This document shows, one piece after another, positions 21,260-31,500 of a stretch of 64,000 bases of DNA. The notes under the pieces are model-generated. The model saw nothing but the letters and a program-made list of their open reading frames with translations. It was not told the DNA's origin and searched no databases. A program made the translations under genes and the position numbers. The DNA is from Chimonanthus salicifolius (taxonomy: Eukaryota; Streptophyta; Magnoliopsida; Laurales; Calycanthaceae): NCBI GenBank assembly GCA_013350335.1, contig CM023534.1, positions 20,231,302 to 20,295,301 on the forward strand. The letters are read 5' to 3'. The first letter of the stretch is position 1; each line of letters starts with the position of its first letter.

Positions 21260-22187
21260 CGAGTACATTGAAAAACTTGGTTGGAGTCACTTCTTCACAA
21301 TCAAAGAGGATTTTTATCCTAAATTAATAAAGGAATTTTATGCGAACATGTCAGAAGATAGGGCCAGACATTCCATTAAATCCAAAGTTAGAGGGACCGA
21401 AATTATTTTTTCAACTACCACACTGGACAAAATATTTAAGTTTCCTAGTGCCACTATTGTGAAGTATGAAACAAATTCATGGCCTACCGACGTTGCTGGA
21501 TTCGTTCTCTTGGATACCATGAAGCAAATATGTGGGCGGACTGATATTGTCAAAGCAAATAAGCTCACTCTGATGGATCTAACCCTTGAAGCCCAAATCG
21601 TCTATTACATTATTACGAAAAATATTTTACCTAGAAAATGGCATAGTAACCAGGTGACCTATTTCGATAGTTTCCTCATCATCATAAAACACATGGTAGC
21701 CTACCGTAAGACGAAAAAATGTAGTCTTCCATGCGGTCTATTTCTGCCTTACTTGTTTGGACAAAGAGGAATCACCCTTCCCCCTGAAGACAAAATAGAT
21801 TTTAAAAAGACCGATACATTTGATGCATCTACTTTGGGCAAAATGGGATACAAACTCGACAATGCACGATGGATTCCCAAATTAGAACATACTCTTGAGG
21901 TTGAGGCACCTGAAGTTGGGGATGAGGCACATTAGGAACCGACTCCTCCGCAAACTGATACTGGAGTTAGTAATATGCTTATTCTTGACAGTATTTCGCA
22001 GCTCAATGAAAAAATTGATATGAAATTTGTTGAGATAGAAGGAATGCTCAATGAAAAAATTGATCAGAAATTTGCTGAGTTGGAAGGAAGGATGACCAGA
22101 AGGTTGATTAGTCTACAGAATCAAGAGATAGATACACTGAGGTTGTCTATACTTTTAGCAAAAAAACAGGAATACGAGCACTTCTAA

Positions 22188-23129
22188 GACACGAAGATGG
22201 GACCAACACCGTAAGAAATTCTTAAGTCCAATGATGACAGCTCAAGCATGGGGTTCCAATTAGTCTCACACTACTGGCCCCACTCAGTCTCTCCTTATTG
22301 GCCCCACTAAGCCTCGTCTGACTGGAATTGTTCCTCCTCGTTCACTGGCGATTGGTACAGATTCTGCCTCCACTTCTCATCCATTTGGAGTTGTTCGTCC
22401 GGTGCTACCTTCTGGCCCATTCAGAGTGCGACTGGGCGTCTTCCACTGGAACGACCTCAGTAACTCCATACTGCACAAGCACCTCCTTCATCTGCACATG
22501 CTCTTGTTGATGTTGATGCACCTCTTTCATCTGCAGATGCTTCTACATCTACATCAGTTTCTGCCTCCGAGTAGCTGTTCCATTTGAAAATTTTGTAATT
22601 TTCATATTTTGATATTCATATATAAATTTTGAATGAACATGGTGAATGTTTTCTTTATATCAAAATTTTGTAAATTTTGAATGAACATGGTGAATGTTTT
22701 GTTTGTATGTAAATTTTATAAACAATTAAATGAACATGGGACCTTAGAGCAATCTATTACTAAACATGGGACCTTAAAGTGGTTTGTCACTAAACACATG
22801 ACCTTTGAGTGGTCTGTCACTAAACATGAGACCTTAGTAGGTAATGATTGTAATAATGATAGACAGTAAACAGTTATAATCACGTAAATAAGTGAATAAT
22901 GCTTATAAATCAGATAGCCTGATTAAAAAAAGTGTTTTTCCCATTTAGTGAAGACGTTTATCAAAGAATGCTGGAGTAAATGTGGTTGTAATAAATAATG
23001 CTGGATTTATTCAAAATAACAATTGTTGCTTGAATACATGCTTGAGTACATCGGCATGAAAATTAATACAACTTTTTATAAATGAAATGTATCCTTGCAA
23101 CTGAATAATGCGAAAATGATAGACACCAA
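22188..23129. other. MULE-2 middle region between the two ORFs
   Basis: Apart from the 30-bp repeat and the 60-bp doublet, this stretch is AT-rich. The first ~370 bp (22200-22575) may be the degraded 3' end of the plus-strand ORF: its CCTCCACTTCTCATCC-type Pro/Ser/Thr-rich codons fit the low-complexity tails common in that family, but the frame is broken. No other feature was seen. Confidence 0.4.
22736..22837 (+). repeat. 30-bp tandem repeat, 3.4 units
   Basis: Unit ATGGGACCTTAAAGTGGT-TGTCACTAAAC starts at 22736, 22766, 22796 and 22826 (partial). Being a multiple of three it keeps one frame open (ten-residue period KHGTLKWFVT). It lies inside MULE-2 with no independent evidence of coding. 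A ~60-bp doublet (TGAATGAACATGGTGAATGTTTT) at 22630-22705 precedes it. Confidence 0.9.
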
Positions 23130-25352
23130 TCACTAATTCCACCAATGCTGGAAATCGTCAGTATCTCTAAGATCACCAGAGCTATATGTCGATTCGTCTA
23201 AGAAGTTATAAGAACCAGTCAGTTGTGGAAAAAGGAGTACATGTTAGTATTTTTCACCTTTTTGTATATGAATGAAAATGTAAATATGTAGCTTAAGTAA
23301 AAATAACTTACTTAGGATAATTGAGACAAACTCATTGGTTGTGATTCATGGAAATCATGAGGTTGAAGCAAAGTATTTAAATCTACATTGTAGGATGCCT
23401 GTGCAGCACTTCTATTTGGATAGGTTCTAGAATTGTGACCAATATTTTTACATATCCTGCATTTCCTTCCATTCAATTGATTCTCTACAATCTCAAATGC
23501 AGAAGGATCTCGTCTTTTAGATGTTTGACCCTTTGAATTCTTTAAACCTTGATGACGTCCTCTGGTATACTACAGTAATAGGTCAATTGATATGCATCTC
23601 ATCACTAGCAAGATCTTTGAGATGATCTCAGAGCCCCTCTTGATCAAATGTAGACAAATTTTCATATTTTTTCTTAATGACTTCCCAGTGTACATCTAAT
23701 TCATCCCCAGGTCGATTCATTTCAATGTTGAACTCGTCAAATGAAATCAAGTCGATCCTCCATTGTGGATCATCAATCTGATCCAAATGTAACTTGTTCT
23801 TCTATTACATTCTGTGAGCACAAGGTAAGCCTATGAAAGTTGTAAACTCTTGTGTCCAATTGAGTGAAAATAACCTGTTTCTGAGCATAACATATTGCTT
23901 GTAAACCTCAGAAATTGCAAATTGCAACACTTTGTCGTTCACTTCATCAAAGAAAGGAATCGAAACAGTAAGAGCAAACCGGATTTTTTCATCCTCGATT
24001 TAAATCTTAAAGTCTTGAAACTGGTTTTCAATGGCATGAGATATTTTCCTTCAGACAACATATATATCACTAGTGGAGTTAGCTATATAATGTTTTAACA
24101 CAGAATATGCACCTTCAACCCTTGAAGTAGCTGAATTTTAAAAATGTAAACACCAACTGATCAATGCTTTGACGAATTATTTTTTATGTGGGATGCATGT
24201 CCTTCTTATATAGTTTACTGTCTCCGAATAATCTCTAAAATCTTGTTTGAATGCCTCAAACGCTCAATTAAATGTTGCTTCGGATGGAGACTCAACAAAG
24301 TCATTCCATTGAGTTATAAATGCATTCCATTCTTCCACTTTCTTGAGGAGAAGCTTACAATGAGGAAGAATAATCTTGTTGATATGCCAAATACACAACA
24401 TATGTACAGTATTACAAAACTCTGAATTAATGGCATTCTTCAATGTTAAATCTCTATTGGTCAAAAAAACTTGTCGATCATGATGGACTCCTAAGGCCTT
24501 TTTGAACATTTGTAACACTCATATGTAATCTTCAAATTTCTCATTTCTTATAAATGCAAAGCATAAGTAGAAATTCTTGTTAAAACTTGTGTTACCAACG
24601 ATATTAAGCAATGGCATATAATATTTGTTGATTTTGTAAGTTTAATCCATCAAAAAGACATTATGATAGCTCTTACTAAGTACAACTGACAATGGATGTG
24701 CAAAGAAAAGATGAGATAAACTACCTTGACTGTCATAGTTAAGAAAATATTGGTAACCACCTTCTTGGAGATCTTCTAAGAAGGCTTTAATTGAAATATG
24801 ACGTCTAAGTTACTCTTTTTGAATCGAAGACAAAAAATTGTACAAATCAGTCGATGATACTCCAATCTCTAGATTTTCGTTTCGAAAGGTCATCATAATT
24901 TGGCGGGGTGGTATATTGCTAATATTCATTTCAATGATTCTTCTTTTCTGTTAATCTGAAAAATACATTGTACTTGGATGAGTTAATAATACGCTCGAGA
25001 GATCATGATTGTGCTCCATATTTTTTATGGTCAACTTCCATGACCCATCAACAGTTTGTTACCCTTTCACTTCAAATGAACAATTAACAAAGCGAGAGTA
25101 TGTTTTCTTCTTCCTCTCATCATCTTTCAAATTAACTGTGCTACGATATGTATCCCTTCTACCGCAATCAAGAATAACTACATTGCGCTTATTACATGAC
25201 CTCTTAATGGTAGATATAAATCATTGTGTAATAAAAACCTCATTAACATAATTCACTAAACCGTCGCGTCTTGAAAAACACTTCTCAACAAACTCATTCG
25301 TAACAATCTCATCATTTTCAACAAATGTGGATAAAACTCCCTCACAATCCAT
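23130..25352 (-). pseudogene. MULE transposase pseudogene, second copy
   Basis: The reading begins at an ATG at 25352 (MDCEGVLSTFVENDEIV), 25-30 residues longer at the N-terminus than the MULE-1 copy. It then parallels that copy: FAR1-type region with KLTIKNMEHNHDLS, MULE region with YQYFLNYDSQGSLSHLFFAHP, GVHHDRQVFLTNRDLTLKNA and the IWHINK motif. At least six in-frame stops break it. The zinc knuckle near 23440 has lost its last Cys (C-x2-C-x3-GH-x4-Y). The C-terminal tail SYNFLDESTYSSGD lies at 23150-23230. It is clearly dead. It shares the TAA after LKK/IKN-type residues (24177-24179) with the MULE-1 copy. Confidence 0.85.
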
Positions 25353-25399
25353 AGTACTAATTTCAAAGAAATTTTGAGAGTCGTGGGTTTGAGAAAGAG

Positions 25400-25744
25400 T
25401 TACCTTTTATTCGAGATAGGAGATTGAGAGAGTAGCTTTAGAGAGATACCTTCGAATCAATATAAGAGATTGAGAGAGTATCTTCAAAGAGTGGAGTGGT
25501 TCGTTTTGGAAAGGGGGTTTGGGGTTTGAGGGAAAATAATTTGGAAAGGAGTTTGAGAGAGAATGGTTTGAGTGAGAGAGGTGTAGAAAGGGCTTTGAGG
25601 GAGAAGATTTCGAAATGAAGGTAGGGTGGGTGGGGGGTGGGGGAGAGAGGGGGGGGTTTGAGGGAGTAGGGTTTGAAAAAGTGGAAGATGGGAACGAAAA
25701 TGGAAATGGGAAAAGGAGGTGCGATTCCAACTTATTTTGAATTG
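25400..25744 (-). other. MULE-2 transposase leader, G-rich on plus strand
   Basis: Homologous in layout to 2040-2565 of MULE-1: GAGATTGAGAGAGT phrases, then GGG-rich runs (25500-25690). Pro/Ser-rich ORFs read from the opposite strand here are shadows of the G-runs. Confidence 0.5.
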
Positions 25745-26264
25745 CGCAGTTGTGATCGATTGCACGATTTATATGATCGTTCGATTGATTTTACACTTAT
25801 ACACAATCGTTCGATTGAATATAAGTGATCGTGCGATCGATCTTCAAACCAGAGGCCGACTGTCAAAATTTCGACCTCTCAGTTAAAATCAATCGGATGA
25901 TCCTCTGAGATCGTGCGATCAAACTTATATGGGTATTAAATCTATCGATTGAACAAAAGTGATCGTGCGATCAATCTTCACAGCAAAGGCCGACTGTCAG
26001 AATTTCGACGTCTCAGTTAAAATCAATCGGACGATCACATGGGATCATCTGATCGATTGAATATGCTGTTAGAATCAATCGCACGAAGCTAAAAGAACTG
26101 TTTGTTCAATCGCACGATTCTATACGCCTAAGATCGATCAATCGAAGCGAAAATGAATTGCCTATTCGTTCGGTCGATTCAACACGGAAGGGCAAAAACA
26201 TAATTTCCACTATGAAATCGAAATGCGGTGTCTGCTGGCAGAAAATGGGCGTGTCTGTATGCAC
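25745..26264 (-). repeat. Right TIR of MULE-2
   Basis: Inverted copy of 17190-17710, with the same order of motifs (CCTAAGATCGATC, GGCCGACTGTCA, GATCGTGCGATC) and the same outer 80 bp. Differences are scattered, at a level typical of an old element. Confidence 0.88.
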
Positions 26265-26839
26265 TTAATTTTTGCATAGTGGTTACGAAGAAAGAGAAAA
26301 AAAAAAAAGAAAATAAGGAAACAGATAAGGAGAGGAGGAGGAAACATGCGAGACAGAGTCAAAATCGGACTCGGGAATCTGAGTTAGATTTATTATTTAA
26401 TTTTGTTTTGAAAATAAACGCCTATTAATTTAGGGGTAGGCCAATCATTGTAGCATGTTCAGTTGAGTAAGTTTATTTGAAGCTTTAGACTTTGTTTGAG
26501 TCTTCTAGTGAGGTGAGTTCTATTTTAGTTCTTTGAATTTAATTTAGATTTGTATTTTTAGAATTGAATTTTAATTTTTACATGGTGGATTTAATTTCAT
26601 GTCTTACATTTTTTTTCTCATTCTAAATTAAATTACAATTCCACAGGTACTGCAACCAATTTGGTTCTTAGAGGATTCAATGATTATCGAGTCGAATTAA
26701 TACCAGATTTAATTTCCATGGATTTAGGCCTTCGAGAAAGACACGGTAATCTGGATGCTTATGGAAAAAAAAATGCAAAAAACTAAACCAATCCATATTT
26801 TCATGTTAGAATTAGGTCAGAACAAATTCTTAAATAATA

Positions 26840-27031
26840 CTCCCTCCGTCCCATTTTAGTTGTCTCATTTGAAATATTTGTATTTTTTAAGGAACTCTCC
26901 ATATAAGGCTAGCACTCCATATGATCTCATCAATTTTCAACACACTTTATAGGACTCTAATATAAATGAGACAACTATTTTGGGATAATTCCAAAATCCA
27001 TATAGGACAACTAATTTGGGATAAAAGGAAT
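26840..27031. mobile_element. Stowaway-like MITE
   Basis: Starts CTCCCTCCGTCCCA after a TA dinucleotide, the classic Stowaway (Tc1/mariner) end. The AGTTGTCTCATTT phrase recurs inverted as AAATGAGACAACTA near 26963-26977 and again near 27005-27020. The outer right end (AAAAGGAATG-TTA) has decayed. It is short and non-coding. Confidence 0.75.
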
Positions 27032-28530
27032 GTTAGAGTCAAATTGGGTTACAAAACTCAGACCTTTAAGTTGGATAGGATTGGATTAGATTGAACTAGA
27101 TATGATATAAGTTGAGCTGAGTTTAGAAAAAACTGATCCGACCAACTCAAGTTTCACTCGATCCTAAGATCTCAATAAACTGAATAAAGAGATTACACAA
27201 CCAAAGGGAGAGAGAGCAACATGGCACCATGTCCTCGTAATTGCAAATTTCGATCAATATTTTTTGGACTAATGATTTGAACATCAAATTACTTTTTTAA
27301 GAGTGAATATTGTTTTGCTTTTTCTATAGAAATGCATGAAAAGAGAATTTCAATTTTGTTAATAATTAACACTTACTTTTTAGATTTTTTAATTTCATTA
27401 AATTATAATCATTTATAAAATAAATTTATTTTGATCATTGATTGCTTGAAAAATATAACAAAACACCCTTTAGTTTTTTAAACAAAAATGTGAGACTAAT
27501 TTGAACCGACCAAGAAGAGGAAGAAAAATCGACCTGGGCGGCAACGATCGCTGGGACTGAAAATAGAGGACAAAAGAAGCAGGAAGCAGGAAGCAGGAAT
27601 AACCACACTGACGAAAGGAAAGGAGGAATTGAAGAAAGGAAAAAGAGGAAATGATGAATAAGGAGACAGTGAGACTTGTTTTAGATTTTAGGGTTGATTC
27701 TTGAGTTGGAGAGCCTCATCTCTGGGTCTCTTACTCAGTTATATGTGCACTTGCACACTCATACAGATTTTTCACGTTTTAATAACGTGTTTTAACACCA
27801 TACCATGATAATATCGTGTATTTACCGGTTTTTTACTGATAAAAACAGGACCTGCAGTATAATCCTGTTATTGTCGCAATAACAGTATTGTATCGATAAT
27901 ACCATGGTAAATTCCAATTTACTGCAGTATTTGTGACAATGAGATTATGAATAAATCAAAATATCAAATCCCAACTGCAACAGAGGAGCTTTCTTCAACC
28001 AACCATAGTATAATACATAAAATAAATAAAGATACTACAACAGAATGCAAATTGAAAATGTTTTGTCACTATCAAGAAGAAAAATAGATTTCAAAGTGTA
28101 TATATTACTCGGGAAAGAAAAAGGATTTCCTGAGTTTTACTGCATTTTCTTTCTCCAAAAACCAGCAAGGGTGGGATAACTTGAAAACAAAATCAGGTAT
28201 CCACTTCTCAAAAAGGAGAGGAAGAAGAAGACGGGAGCATCCCTGCTTTTGTCATGGCTGAAACTTCTGATTTCATTAGTTGGCCCTAAAAGGGACCTCT
28301 TTGAATCTTATAAAAGCATGAGTTGCAGGCTTTTTAACAAGGCCTCGGTTTCCAAGCATTTCCTTGAAGTTGTTTCAGGTTCTGTGTCTTTGGTTAAAAG
28401 ATGAGCCATTAGCCCTGTCACACAACTGGATGCTTCCTGGTTTGGTGACATGAGTCAAAAACATGACAGATCAACCATCACATCAGCAAACTGGAGGCCA
28501 GTGTGATCTGTTTCTGGAAATGGATCACCA
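27032..28530. other. Intergenic DNA and 3' region of cardiolipin synthase
   Basis: 27040-27180 is low-complexity (see 11745-12010). 27780-27950 holds imperfect palindromes around ACCATGGTAAAT/TTTACCGG and may be an old MITE. From about 28530 down to 28000 this is the probable 3' UTR and downstream flank of the minus-strand gene. No ORF was supported. Confidence 0.4.
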
Positions 28531-31500
28531 TCATCTTTTGGATGCTTGAAGAGAACGATTACGAATATGCTGTGCTCCATAGGCTACTGAAGATGCAACT
28601 GTTGTTGAAGCTACCAACCAACTGTTACAATAAAATAAACAAATAAATAAAAATGTCGCAAGTGCTTCAGTCTCATTTCTTGGGTATGAGATGCGATCAA
28701 ACAGCCACATTAGATTTTGTTTCAAACTTTCAGATGATTAGTACAAACCTAGCCAACTTCTTATTTGGGGATGCACGCAATGGATTGGCCAAATTGCAGA
28801 ACGAAGGGATAGTTGGGAAATCACATCTTCAAGGCAGCTATTACCATCTTTGGCACTATGTATTGCATCTATGCCAGTCTTGAGATATATTAAGTACTAT
28901 ATTTAAAATTTACAGTTTTGGAATTTCATTGTTATTAAAAGTACTGAAGTTAATTTCAAGGCACATGAAGAGGCAAATATTACCTCAAGTATGTGATATA
29001 CAATTGAGTTTCACTGGTACCCAACTCTGGCTGGAGTAGTGCAGCGGCAACCAAAAGCAATTGAAAGACGGTATTAACCTGGAACAGCATGCATTCTTAA
29101 TCCAATAACACCATCTCAGCAAAGTTTTTGGATCAAATTACAGTATGTAAAATTATGCAGGAGCTCGTATGCATGCATTTTTAGCTATCCACCAAAGCTA
29201 ATATGACGGGCACCACAACTGTAGGGCCATATCTCAACAAAATTCTTTCAAACGCCAGACATCAATTCAATAGACACCCTGGAAATGGCGATTGTAGCTA
29301 ATGATTTACAGTCTACAGGAGGTAAATCCAATAGCCATGTAGAAAGGATCTTCTAATTGGGGGAAGTTCTAATGGTTGGCCAATTTTCTTGGCAGAACTA
29401 GAAGATTTGTTTTTCGTGGTCATAAATTTCCTTCTTTACAGGAATAGCTCTTATACTAAAGTTAATGTTCTGCACCATATGTCCATGCTGACAACTGTAT
29501 CTGCACACACACGTGTATGGTGGGGGTTCGGGTTGTGGGACAGAGTGCATACCTTGCTAAGAAAAAGCGGTTCAACCTTCTGTGGACGCATTTGATCAAG
29601 GTTGATGAAATCGGACCAACTTCTCCACTAAAAATAGAATTAGAATGGTAAGTGATAAGATTCTGATAAGATTTGGAAATATACATGCTCTTGTACAATA
29701 AGACCTGAACTCACCTCCCAACCCAAACTATATGCTCTTTTGTAGAATGCACCACCGACAAGAGCAACATCTCTGAGCACAACCAGTCCAACAAGTCCAG
29801 CTTCACAAACCAAAACAATGGAGCAAATTATTTTTCCTCCAAAGTGGAATTACAGGACAAGTACCAGGTTATACAGTATATGGAGGACTCATGATTGTTC
29901 CAGAGTTAAAAGATATCGTCCTTGTGGAGGGAAGCCATTCCAAAGTGTTCAAAATTAGAAAATCCTGACTCTTTATTCAATGACCCAAGTAGATATTAAA
30001 AATAGCATAGTAATTGTCTGGAGAAAATCCAAAGAATGGCTAGCTCAGACTCTCCAATCTAGAGGGCCATCCATGTCAGACGCGTCACATGAACAATCTG
30101 CACAGGTAACCCCTACGTCCAAGATGAGCCCTATAATCCCATTCCTACGAAATTTGTTTGAAGTTCATTTTTTTCAATAAAACTTTTTAAGTTCATTTAT
30201 TATTGTCAATTGATAGAGGGAAAAATATTCTTCCCTCCACCCATCTTTTTTCAATTAAACTGTAACCTCTGCTTGTGCCAAAAAGGTCTTTTTTTTTGTA
30301 AGATGCTAATGAGAATTACTCAAACAATACATACGGTGCAGGAGGTCCTTTTTCAACATTGCCACAGCAACACACCCAATCAGCACCTGTAAATTAACAA
30401 AGAAAAATGGCAATGGGAATGAGAATATCGGGGCATTAATAGCTACTTTAGATGAATACAATTAAGTTAAATTGGCTACAATGACTAGCTTTGAAATGAA
30501 AGTTATGACCTTGTCAGCAAGTGGATCAAGATATGAACCTATAACGGAATTAATACGCATCTTCCTAGCAACGAAACCATCCAGCTACAAAAGGAAACAG
30601 AGAGAAAATCAAGGTCTCAATTTGAAGATACCTGAGCAGAGCTGTCACAAACTATGGTTAATAAAGTCCTTACCCAGTCAGTAGCACCAGAGACAGCCAA
30701 TCCCACAAATGAAGAAATATACAATTCGTTTATGATCATCCTGCAACAAACTCATAAATAACAAGGAATTATGTAAGCAACAAGAGCATTCTGCTTGGCT
30801 ACAGCTGGGTTTGTACAGTCATAGAGAAAGGAGAATTTTTTTTAAAATGGACTCCTGACAACATCAATGCCAGTTGAAATTATAAAAGTATATTGCTGTT
30901 CACTGCCCAAGCAAAGGGATTGAGTGCAGTTTCTTCTATTGTGACTTGCAGTTAATTCTGAGATGTGAATGCTAAGATGGATGAGTAAAGGTATGTTTCC
31001 TTCTGATTAGCACAGGAAAATGACTATTTTACCCTTGTATTTGGAGTAGTAGTTAGCCCCTTATTTTGTGTATTTTAGGATATGTTTAATGGGATTTTGG
31101 ACATTTTGCAGGATTTACAGGGAAATACAAGATATGAGAATTCAAAATGGTGAATTTTGCAATTTTTGGGCATAAGTTAATATTTTTGGAAAGCTTGAAT
31201 TTTTAATAATTATTTTTTACCACAATTTTAGGGGTTTTATTTGTGAACTCATTAATTCAAATCAATTTATGAGAGTTTGAATTAATTTAGTATATTTTTA
31301 GAATTGATTGTAAGTGGTAAAATTAATTATTAGATTTTCCATACTTTGAAAAGCCCAATTATTGAGCCCATTAAGAAAAACCCATGAATAAATCCACGTG
31401 TGTGAACTCTATTTTCATCATCTCAAGATACATATGAGGAAATTAGAAATTTAGAAGTCAATATAAGAGGATTTTCGAATTTGGCAAGTGGATTAAGGAA

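Larger units (their letters stand above)
18008..22187 (+). pseudogene. Putative plant transposon protein ORF carried in MULE-2, split by a solo LTR
   Basis: The ORF begins with MASDQIKGSTPRGKKVK, a basic N-terminus, then NHFTFLEAATLYKEDLYSRP. It reaches codon GAG at 18239-18241 and is cut by the solo LTR (18243-21259). Skipping the LTR and one TSD copy, the frame resumes exactly at 21265 with EKLGWSHFFTIKEDFYP, then a conserved block around PSATIVKYETNSWPTDV and LTLEAQIVYYIITKNILPR. A TAG stop at 21933-21935 interrupts the frame. The same frame then continues with a heptad-rich coiled coil (LNEKIDMKFVEIEGML repeated) to 22187. The overall look matches the 'putative plant transposon protein' family found with plant transposons. 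Its biochemical role is not known to me. Confidence 0.7.
17190..26264. mobile_element. MULE-2: complete but decayed Mutator-like element with ~520-bp TIRs
   Basis: The left end (GCGTATACAGACACCCCCAT) and the reverse complement of the right end (GTGCATACAGACACGCCCAT) begin long inverted repeats, about 17190-17710 and 25745-26264. These align base for base over CATTTTCTGC-AGCAGACA-CGCATTT and the following motif-rich section. Flanks contain TTTAATTAT and CTTAATTTT, possibly a diverged 9-bp target duplication; this is uncertain. The total is ~9.07 kb, or ~6.05 kb without the solo LTR. Inside are a plus-strand transposon-type ORF near the left TIR and a minus-strand transposase pseudogene near the right TIR. 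The transposase region is homologous to MULE-1. Confidence 0.87.

Noticed and set aside
25407..25765. Pro/Ser-rich minus-strand ORFs upstream of the MULE-2 transposase
   Set aside because: They arise from the G-rich leader read on the opposite strand; two frames are open together and there is no similarity to known proteins.
28653..28883. Plus-strand ORF of 76 aa overlapping the last intron of CLS
   Set aside because: It lies antisense to a well-supported gene and has no domain; likely chance.
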